Positions 1 to 6,502 of a stretch of DNA of 6,502 nucleotides are shown piece after piece (within the stretch, counting starts at the first letter, position 1; each line of letters begins with the position of its first letter). The notes under the pieces are model-generated. The model ran no database searches. It was given only the letters and a program-made list of their open reading frames with translations, and was not told the origin of the DNA. The DNA comes from Fusobacterium_C necrophorum (GTDB lineage: Bacteria > Fusobacteriota > Fusobacteriia > Fusobacteriales > Fusobacteriaceae). A program made the translations under genes and the position numbers. The stretch lies in assembly GCF_900104395.1 (NCBI RefSeq), contig NZ_FMXX01000069.1. The stretch is one strand, 5' to 3'.

Positions 1-605
1 TTCAAGTATTTAAATTCTTGATCCAGTATTTGTCCTGTTGCATGGATTCTTTGTTGTACATTCGCATATTGATGTCCCATCATTTCATCAATAGCTTGGA
101 AGAACAGGATTTCTTCATTATTTCCTATACCATTTATTTTTTGGAACAATTGGTTTTCACGACTTCCTAATCTTTCAGCTCCATATCTTTGTTCTAAACC
201 GTCTAAGAAATTATATGAATCTTTTTTATCAACAGGCCATGGCTCTTTTCCAGCCCAAGCTGTATAATTTTCTTTTGCTAAATAAAGAGCCTTTAACTGA
301 TTTGTTTCATCGTCTTTATCCAATGTTGCATTCCATGTTAATGAATTTGAGTATACTGCCCATTCTGAAATTTGAGTATTACTTAAAATCATTTTATTAT
401 AAGGACTTAATATTTTATCATCTTGTATCATAATATATTTGCTTCTTGTATTTTGTGCTGCTTCTGTTCCTATTATCAAATCCGCTTTTTTTAAATGATT
501 TAAGTGGTTTAATCCAAGAATAGGTGTTGTATAATTTCTAGAAGAAGTATCTATATACATTCCTATTTTTGAAATCTGCATCTTTTTTTCAAATTCTCCT
601 GTTGT
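1..605 (-). other. Conserved segment preceding the autotransporter beta-barrel
   Basis: About residues 1918-2118. In order: TTGEFEKKMQISK, IGMYIDTSSRNYTTPILGL, KADLIIGTEAAQNTRSK, ISEWAVYSNSLTWNATL, FLDGLEQRYGAERLGSREN and DEMMGHQYANVQQRI (residues 2090-2104), then ATGQILDQEFKYL at the window edge. I recognise these blocks from Fusobacterium autotransporters, where they sit just before the C-terminal barrel. The likely roles are passenger folding (autochaperone-like) and the helix that threads the barrel pore; both are inferences. The presence of this segment shows that the barrel should begin within a short distance to the left. Confidence 0.78.
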
Positions 606-3600
606 GCCAATCAAAGCAAGTTGTGGTGGTTTTATAGGTTCTCCATTTATTTTTATAGCTTCATTACTTGGAACTGTTGGAACAACAATTTCAACTCCAT
701 TACTCAATTTCTTACTTAAATCACTTGAACCTAAAAGATTTTCTGCAATATCCTCTATTTCTTCTTTAGTGTCTACCAATGTAGGAGATGTTGAACTTCC
801 TGTGTTTACTTTTCCATTAATTCTAAAAGTTCCATAGTTCTTTATAATTCCAAGAGTTTTTCTTTGCTCAACCAAATCTGTTTCTGTTTCATCTCCAACC
901 CTTAAAACTCCTAAAGCATTTTCAGCATCTAACTCTATTAGACCATGATTTTCTAAAGTTGCTTTATTTTTTACAACAACTCCTGTTAGATTTTTTAGCC
1001 CTGCTCCTTCCGATTTAATTGTTCCGTAGTTGTAACCATATGCCCCATTATCTAAGTAAATTCCTGTTGTATTATTCGCCTTTAGTTTAATTAGTGCTGA
1101 TGAATCTGCTGAAGTTCCGTTGTATACTTTTGTTCCTACTCCTGTTCCATACATACCTATTGAGTACTCTCCATCTACTACTAGAGTTCCTTTATTTACT
1201 ATATTTCCTGTATATGGAGTTTTTCCTGCTGCTATTTCTTCTGCATTTGGAGTAAATCCTGCTGCCATTGCAATTGCATACCTATCTTTTTTTCTGTCTG
1301 TGTCAATATGTGAAGTTCCAACTGTAATTATTCTATTATTTGTTACTTTACCTCCATATATACTATATACTCCTACATTTCCTTTTCCTGTTTTAAAATC
1401 TATATCTGCATCATTTGTAACAGTTCCTGCTGAATAAATTCCATAATTATAGTTTCCTGTTGAGTTTAATTTTGTTCTATTATTAACTGTTCCTGTCTTA
1501 TCTTTTGAGTATATATAGACTGCCTCGTTTTCTAGACTTTGATTGCTTATATTACTATTTATAGTATTTCCTGTCCCCATATTAACAAATGCAAATGAGT
1601 CATCCCTCATTATAAAAGTACTGTTCATATCGGCTGTTACAACTTGACTTGTTCCTCCCATATAAAGTCCTATTGCTTTTTCTTTTCCTATTTTAATTTT
1701 TGAATTTGCTAATAAATCTACATTTCCTCCCATTGAATAAATCGCAATTCCTTTATCTCCTACTTTTATATCTTTGGCATTTTTAATCTTATATCCATAC
1801 ATTCCAATGGAAGCATTTCCCATGGTAATAGAACCGCTATTTTGCATATCTGCAAAGCTTGAATTGTGCTTTCTTGAGAACATACCTACACTTGGTTTAT
1901 CTTTTAATATAGGATTATTAAAAGTAATATTTCCTGTATTGTCTACTTCACTTCCTTCTGTTACAATTCCATAGCCTCTATCTCCCATGATATTCACTGC
2001 ATTTGTCAATTTACCTATTGCTCCTGTTGAATTTCTCTTAACGTATAAAGCGATAAGACCTTCCTTTGTATTTACTTTATCTTTCAGTTCTATATTTGTA
2101 TTATTTATTTTATCAGTTGCTGAAGAATTGTCATAGAATATTCCTACTCCTGATTTATCTGTAGTGCCTTTGTATGTTAATTTTAAGTTTCCTGCACTGA
2201 CCTCACTTCCATCTTTTACAAAGATTCCTGTTCCTTCCTCTTTGACTTCTATTCCATACGGATTTGATAGAGAAACTGTAGTGTTATCTGCAAAAACCCC
2301 GATTCCTTGTTTTCCTACCACAATATCCGAAGTACCACTTCCTGATAACTCCACCTTATTTCCTTTTGAAAAAATACCTATGCCTTTCTCCTCGATTACA
2401 TTTATTTTTCCACTGTTTTTTACTAGACTATTATCTCTTACAAAGTTTGCTGTTCCTGAAGGATTATTTAATTCTGCATAGATTCCGATTCCTTCTTCTC
2501 CGGCAACAGTTATATTCCCTTTATTCTCCACTTCAATTACTTTATCTGTAGCTGCTAAAGTTCCGTCCTTTATTTTTTTATCTGTTCCGTATTTAGTTTC
2601 TAAAGTATTTCCTGAAGCATATGCTAGTATTCCAATTCCTTTTTCTGTAATATCAATGTCCGCATTGATATCATTTAAAATACTGCTTCCATTGATTCCA
2701 TAAGCTCCAACTCCTCTATCAACTGAGATTTTATGTTTATTATGAATAGTTCCGAAAGAAACACTAAGCGCTCTGCTTACGGCAGCAGCAGTGTAAGAGC
2801 CTCCTGTAACTGAAATTTCCCCTTCATTTATATATTTATTCGTTGTATTACTAATTGCAGTACTTAATGAACCCATTTCTAAACCTTTTCCAGTAGTAGA
2901 GCTAATTTTTTTACCTCCAGAAATTGTAAATACTTCATTTGCTAACCCTAAATTATAAAATTCGTTATTTGTATCATCTAAGTTAAGATCTGTATTTAAG
3001 TTAAAATTTCCATCGACATAGTAGACTTTGTATTTATGACCATTTTTATCTATATTTACCAATTTCATCTTATTTTTAATAGTTTCAAGACCACTGCTTG
3101 TTCCAACCCAATTAAGTGTTTCTCCTTTTTCTATTCCAAGCTTTACATCATCACTTGTTAACTTTACTGTCACTTTTTCCATTCCATTATATTTAGTTGC
3201 ACTTCCTGAAATTCCTGTATAATCAGATTCAAGACCTTGCATTAAAATCCCATTTCCCATTTGTACTTCTGTTGGACCAGTAAAATTAATTTTTGAGTTT
3301 GTGTCTGCATAGAATGGTGTAGCCTCATCATGATCTTTTGCTTCGTTCTCAGAATGTACTATGGTTCCTCCTGAAAATTGAATATGTCCTCCATTTAAAG
3401 CTACCAAAGCTCCATCTTTTCCTGTTTTTATCTTATTTCCATCGCTTATGAAGTTTACTTTTGCATTTTCTCCATCTGCTATTGCTCCTATTCCATATAT
3501 GTCAATATTACCCTTAAGCTCTATTTCTCCGTCTTTTTTTGCTAATGCTCCTATATTTTTATATAAGTATTTCTTTGTTGCAGAATCTGTTGCTGCCCAT

Positions 3601-5690
3601 TCATCTTTTGCTGTTATTGTTCCTTCCACTTTTACTTTTGAATTTACAGTTCCATCTTTCCCTTCAGCGTATGCGATGATAGAACCAAAACCTTTAGCAA
3701 CTGTGTTTTTCAGCATATTGACACTTCCACCATCTTTTGCTAAATATGCAATAGAGCTTACTCCCTCTTCATTACCATTTGCATCAAGCCCTGTTTTTAA
3801 ATATCTTCCTGTCATCTCAACATCTCTTCCGATGTTTATTTCTGTCGCTTTATTTTCAAGGGCTGTTCCTGTATCAGAACTCATATTATGAATAGAATTC
3901 TTCCACACTCCTTTAGAAAAAGCAATAATAGTTCCTGAAGCCGCTTTATTAGTAGTATCATCCGCTGAAATTTCTCCTACTCCAATGCTATCATAATCTT
4001 TGATAGTTCCAGTCATAATTGGAAGTCTTGTATGACTATTTTCATCTCTTGCAACATCTATAACTGTACCATTTTCTGCAGCAATCATAATATTTTGTTT
4101 AGAATGTTTTCCAAAAGAAATGGCAAGATCATTAACTTGAAGAGAGTGAACTTTATCAAAATCAAATACAGAATCTTTATAACTATTCGTAGCTTTATCC
4201 CAATTCTTAGCAGCTCCCAAATCTTTAGAAGGAACAATTCCTTCTCTTTGCCCTGAACGAGCATAGATTCCCACGTTGGTTTCTGTGTATTTCACATCTC
4301 CACTATTTTCTGCAGATTCTTGCTCTTCAGTACCTATATTTGCTTTAAATTGAATTTGACCTTGATAAATTCCTACAACAGATTTTTCCCATTCAGCATC
4401 TTTCTTTGGTTTAGATATTGGATAAGGAAGTACATCAATTTCACCTTCTTTATCTCCAATTGGCCTTTTTTCAGAGAAAAATAACCCAATATTATTATCA
4501 CCTATCATATTGACAGATTTTTTAATTTGAATTGTGGGAGTTAAATCTTTTGCTCTTTCTGAATCAAAATGAGCTGAATCAGTTTTTGTAAAACCAATTG
4601 TTACTTCTCCCTTCTCATTTTTGTAGGTTTTGCCTCTCATATTTTCAAAATTTGGAGAATAACCTAAGCCAGAATAAACTATATTTCCCTGTCCTTTTAT
4701 TTTATATTCTCCCTCATTTACTATATCAAAAACACCTTGAACACCTAATTGATTGTAAATAATATTTCTTTTTGATTTAGAATCCATATTAACATTAACT
4801 TTTCCTTCAAAGATACCTCTTCTGTTATAAGGTCCATTAAGTACTTCTTTTCCAGTTTTTAATGCTGTTTTCCCTGCATGCCATATAAGGTTGTCATATG
4901 TTGAAGGATAAATAAGAAATACTGAGTTATCTTCATCTTCTATGTTAACTGTTACATCAGTATACTTAGTTTTCCCTGTATGCCACGTCTCAATAGAATG
5001 GAATGTTGCTTTTCCATAAAGAAATGCTCTTATATTTTCTAATTCTCCATCTGAAACAGTATGTATTCCTATTTGTCCTTTAACTCTTTTTTCTATCTTA
5101 TCAGTTCGCATTGTACCACCAGATAGTCCAGCTCCGTTTACATCACCTGCTAGATGAAGTACTGTATCTTTTAAATAAAATCCCCTTTTATCGAAGCCAT
5201 TCTTATCTTTACGATCTGCAGAATCATTTAAATAAAGTAGAACTCCTGGTCTTCTTCTTTTATTCTCAGGTGTAAGAGAAGAAGAGGTATCTAATTGATA
5301 ATCCCAGTTTTTCCCCTCTGTGTCAGTATTATTTGTTCCTTTATTTTCATAATTTCTTTTTTGATCAGTTGATAGAGGATTGTCTGCTCCTTCTGTAAGT
5401 CCTTTTCCATATATTCCTGCACCTTGTTTATATTTCCCGTCCTTAGGATCATAACCTGCCCAATATACATCTCCCTTTCCATCTTGGTATGACCTAATTT
5501 CCCATTTAGGACCTGCAGAGTCAGGATTTTTGGCTTTATACCAACTTCTCCAATCCCTAAAATATCCTGAAGTCTCTCTATTAAATGCATATTCAGCAAA
5601 AGGATTGGTATTTGGTTCTGGTAAATCAACTTGTACATTTTGTATTTTGGGTTCAGGAACTTCTAATCTTGGCAAAACTAATTCTGGTAA
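1..5690 (-). CDS. Autotransporter passenger and pre-barrel region downstream of the internal stop (partial, no own start)
   Basis: The same frame continues for 1896 codons after the TAA without another stop. It starts with the rest of the Pro-rich hinge (LPELVLPRLEVPEPK), then a passenger unit with aromatic- and charge-rich stretches (about residues 253-500), then Gly/Asn/Thr/Lys-rich beta-repeat sequence (about 500-1900), then the conserved pre-barrel segment. It has no start of its own: the first in-frame ATG is at 5111 (residue 416), nearly 200 codons past the stop, and the nearer TTG at 5675 has no Shine-Dalgarno. It also lacks a signal peptide, so a restarted product could not be exported. 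It is therefore the silenced or disconnected body of the upstream fragment, not a separate gene. A gene caller may still list it as its own partial CDS. No cysteine codons were seen. Confidence 0.82.
1020..2639 (-). repeat. Imperfect beta-helix rungs with G-[IV]-G-[IV]-[YF] motif
   Basis: About residues 1240-1779. A short motif returns again and again: GIGILA (2622-2639), GIGIYA (2475-2492), GIGIFS (2367-2384), GIGVFA (2289-2306), GTGIFV (2217-2234), GVGIFY (2133-2150), GLIALY (2043-2060), SVGMFS (1875-1892), SIGMYG (1794-1811), GIAIYS (1734-1751) and AIGLYM (1659-1676), then more diverged copies down to TGIYLDNG near 1044-1064. Most copies lie 20-30 residues apart, with wider gaps (49 and 36) at the start. 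Between motifs are x-N-x-G-x-I or I-x-V strands. This is the layout of a right-handed parallel beta-helix passenger. The copies differ in DNA sequence, so they are old structural repeats and not recent duplications. Confidence 0.75.
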
Positions 5691-5732
5691 TTATAAATTA
5701 GGAGCTTCAGGAGTTTGAATTGCCATAGAAGG
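5601..5732 (-). other. Proline-rich hinge between N-terminal domain and passenger
   Basis: About residues 209-252 show repeated Pro-x-x-(x) spacing with Glu and Leu: PSMAIQTPEAPNL, then after the stop LPELVLPRLEVPEPK and VDLPEPNTNP. The pattern is the same on both sides of the TAA, which shows that both halves belong to one gene with no frame change. It is likely an extended spacer between two folded regions (inference). Confidence 0.75.
5691..5693 (-). other. In-frame premature stop codon (TAA), codon 222
   Basis: The codons read AAT TTA TAA TTA CCA GAA (Asn-Leu-stop-Leu-Pro-Glu). The TAA is followed by T, a context that generally terminates efficiently in bacteria, so read-through is not favoured. 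A single base change from AAA, CAA, GAA or TTA would explain it. No frameshift is needed, because the hinge pattern continues in the same frame on both sides. Confidence 0.9.
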
Positions 5733-6356
5733 TGCATCCACTTTTGATATTGATACATCTTTTGGTTTTATTGATGCTCCTATAAATAATATCCCCAGTT
5801 TTTCCTGTACTTTTGTTGTGCTTGTAATTCCATATTGCCAAGGCAATCCGACTCTACGATTACTACTAGCCGAAGTAATGTCTGTTGATGTCTCTAATTC
5901 TTTATATTTTTTACTCAATGGAGATACACTTCTTTCAAAAATATCAGTACTTCTTGTAAATATTCCTTCAAATGGATATTTCTCTTTCTTATCTCCCCTT
6001 CCTTTATATGAACCGCTCCAATTGTTGTACATATAATTCAATCCAAATTGCCAAGATGCCCAGGGGGATTTTACCACTTGATCCCCTTGTTCCATTAATT
6101 GGACTAATTCTAATTGACTGCCTTTTAATTTCTTACTATTTTCTTCCTTGATTCGTCTTAGCATTTCGCTTAGCCTATCCGTGGATAAACCTATTTCCTG
6201 TTTCGTTGCTACGGTCGCATTCACTCCTTGCGCAAAAGCATTCATTCCCAACATAACATATAGTAATACGAGACCTATGGAAAAGCTTATATTTCTATTT
6301 CTTTTCGCTATCCATCGCAAATTTTTTTCTACTTCTCTCAATTGATTCTTAACCAT
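5691..6356 (-). CDS. Autotransporter-associated N-terminal domain protein (fragment ending at internal TAA)
   Basis: This is the portion that would be translated as sequenced: 221 residues. Residues 1-42 are a signal peptide. About 52-96 is charged and probably helical (DRLSEMLRRIKEENSKK, then LELVQLMEQGDQVVK). Residues 97-146 hold the family signature SPWASWQFGLNYMYNNW, then YKGRGDKKEKYPFEG, then RSTDIFERSVSP. Residues 147-208 run on through GLPWQYGITSTTKVQEKLG into the Pro-rich hinge, where it stops after EAPNL. The start at 6356 is preferred over the in-frame ATG at 6371 because GGAGG ends 6 bases before it and the family begins MxxNxLxxVExxLR; the 6371 ATG overlaps that Shine-Dalgarno and has none of its own. 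This N-terminal domain heads many Fusobacterium autotransporters and its exact role is not established. The fragment has no barrel, so if stable it would probably remain periplasmic. Confidence 0.88.
   Translation of the reverse strand: MVKNQLREVEKNLRWIAKRNRNISFSIGLVLLYVMLGMNAFAQGVNATVATKQEIGLSTDRLSEMLRRIKEENSKKLKGSQLELVQLMEQGDQVVKSPWASWQFGLNYMYNNWSGSYKGRGDKKEKYPFEGIFTRSTDIFERSVSPLSKKYKELETSTDITSASSNRRVGLPWQYGITSTTKVQEKLGILFIGASIKPKDVSISKVDAPSMAIQTPEAPNL
5919..6068 (-). other. Conserved fusobacterial autotransporter N-terminal signature
   Basis: Residues 97-146 carry SPWASWQFGLNYMYNNW, YKGRGDKKEKYPFEGIFTR and DIFERSVSP. I recognise this as the most conserved block of the N-terminal domain shared by Fusobacterium autotransporters. 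It is the main basis for both the family and the genus call. Its aromatic alternation suggests beta structure, but its function is not known to me. Confidence 0.8.
6231..6356 (-). other. Signal peptide coding segment (extended type)
   Basis: Residues 1-42. The n-region is unusually long and basic (KNQLREVEKNLRWIAKRNRN), the hydrophobic core is FSIGLVLLYVMLGMN, and the predicted cleavage is AFA|Q after residue 42. Extended n-regions are common in large autotransporters and are thought to slow Sec export or direct the targeting route. That role is known for the class and inferred here. The cleavage site is a prediction by eye. Confidence 0.85.
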
Positions 6357-6360
6357 AATT

Positions 6361-6369
6361 CTCCTCCCC
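6361..6369 (-). promoter_or_regulatory. Strong Shine-Dalgarno sequence deciding the start
   Basis: The minus strand reads GGGGAGGAG then AATT then ATG. The GGAGG core (6363-6367) lies 6 bases from the ATG at 6356, close to ideal spacing. It rules against the upstream in-frame ATG at 6371, which overlaps it. Confidence 0.85.
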
Positions 6370-6393
6370 ATTCATATGATTCTATTATTTTTT

Positions 6394-6402
6394 ATTATAT
6401 CA
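6394..6402 (-). promoter_or_regulatory. Extended -10 promoter element (TGATATAAT)
   Basis: The minus strand reads TGATATAAT, a perfect TATAAT with the TGn extension. The -35 position at a 17-base spacer (CTCTGA, 6417-6422) is a poor match, which extended -10 promoters tolerate. Transcription would start near 6387, giving a leader of about 30 bases containing the Shine-Dalgarno. AT-rich genomes produce such boxes by chance, hence moderate confidence. Confidence 0.5.
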
Positions 6403-6447
6403 CAATAGACTCCTTTTCAGAGCTAAATATTAATACTCTTTTGTTTG

Positions 6448-6476
6448 ATTATAGTACATTTATTCTATTTTTATAA
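6448..6476 (-). promoter_or_regulatory. Possible second, upstream promoter
   Basis: The minus strand has a perfect TATAAT at 6448-6453, with a weak -35 (TTATAA, 6471-6476) at 17 bases and no TGn extension. It could be an alternative start with a leader of about 85 bases, or a chance match in AT-rich DNA. The rest of 6372-6502 shows no gene, RNA or convincing terminator hairpin. Confidence 0.25.
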
Positions 6477-6502
6477 TGATTTCTCTTAAAATAGGCTATT
6501 GT

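Larger units (their letters stand above)
1..6356 (-). pseudogene. Giant fusobacterial type V autotransporter gene, one internal stop, 3' end outside window
   Basis: This is the parent gene. The expected product is a monomeric type V autotransporter: Sec-exported, threaded through its own C-terminal beta-barrel in the outer membrane, and shown on the surface as an adhesin-like passenger. Seen: signal peptide, fusobacterial autotransporter N-terminal domain, Pro-rich hinge, very long Gly/Asn/Lys-rich beta-repeat passenger and the conserved pre-barrel segment, in the family's usual order. It covers 2118 codons here. The barrel (typically about 300 residues) must lie to the left, so the whole protein would be roughly 2400 or more residues. 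Codon 222 is TAA and every other codon is open, so it is called an interrupted gene. Large relatives include RadD, Fap2 and CmpA-type adhesins, but I cannot assign it to any of these. I saw no subtilisin-type catalytic motif, so a protease role is not supported. Family is confident; ligand is unknown. Confidence 0.85.

Noticed and set aside
3448..3891. Plus-strand open frame of 147 codons
   Set aside because: It lies antisense to the autotransporter frame, has no Shine-Dalgarno, and its Ser/Pro/Phe-rich product is what the reverse of Gly/Lys/Glu-rich codons gives. The other plus-strand frames (for example 1120-1437 and 2164-2481) fail for the same reason.
5291..5638. Minus-strand frame of 115 codons starting shortly after the internal stop
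   Set aside because: It overlaps the main gene in another frame. The main frame carries the hinge and family-like sequence through this interval, while this product is Ile/Lys/Gln-rich with no recognisable domain and no signal peptide.
5640..5740. Frameshift rather than point stop at the hinge
   Set aside because: The Pro/Glu/Leu hinge pattern continues in the same frame on both sides of the TAA, so no frame change is needed.
6369..6371. ATG giving a five-residue longer protein (MGRRI-)
   Set aside because: It overlaps the Shine-Dalgarno that serves the ATG at 6356, has none of its own, and adds residues not found at the start of family members.
6449..6477. Rightward promoter (TATAAT at 6472-6477 on the plus strand) for a divergent gene
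   Set aside because: The -35 match is poor, and no start codon with a Shine-Dalgarno follows inside the window; such boxes are common by chance in this AT-rich stretch.
6485..6501. Short inverted repeat (AATAG...CTATT) at the right edge as a terminator
   Set aside because: The stem is only about five A/T-rich pairs with almost no loop, too weak for a terminator.

Overview
The window is almost entirely one very large minus-strand gene. It is read from about 6356 leftwards and runs off the left edge. The DNA is AT-rich. The protein starts with the conserved N-terminal segment of Fusobacterium autotransporters: a VEKNLRWIAKRN-type n-region, a hydrophobic core ending AFA|Q, then SPWASWQFGLNYMYNNW and YKGRGDKKEKYPFEG. 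This points to a Fusobacterium. The signal-peptide wording reminds me of the F. necrophorum/gonidiaformans group more than F. nucleatum, but that is recollection and not a comparison I could run.

Layout, in the direction of transcription (right to left): 6357-6502 is the upstream region, with an extended -10 promoter (TGATATAAT, 6394-6402), a second TATAAT box farther up (6448-6453) and a strong Shine-Dalgarno sequence (6361-6369). Next come a long signal peptide (6231-6356), the family N-terminal domain (about 5733-6230), and a proline-rich hinge (5601-5732) broken by one in-frame TAA at 5691-5693. A huge passenger follows (about 606-5600), its later part built from imperfect G-[IV]-G-[IV]-[YF] rungs of about 20-30 residues, as in a beta-helix. 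Last is the conserved segment before the barrel (1-605, including DEMMGHQYANVQQRI). The translocating beta-barrel and the true stop codon lie beyond the left edge.

I read the frame by hand through all 2118 codons in the window. The TAA at codon 222 is the only stop, and 1896 open codons follow it in the same frame. As sequenced, the gene would make only a short secreted N-terminal fragment and no surface adhesin. The stop may be a recent inactivating point mutation, a sequencing or assembly error, or, less likely, a position that is read through. The intact reading frame beyond it argues against old decay. No cysteine codon was seen in the frame.

I see no second gene, RNA gene, mobile element, CRISPR array or terminator. 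The many plus-strand open frames are antisense shadows of this gene. I did not find an undescribed system here. The observation most worth checking is the isolated stop at the hinge.
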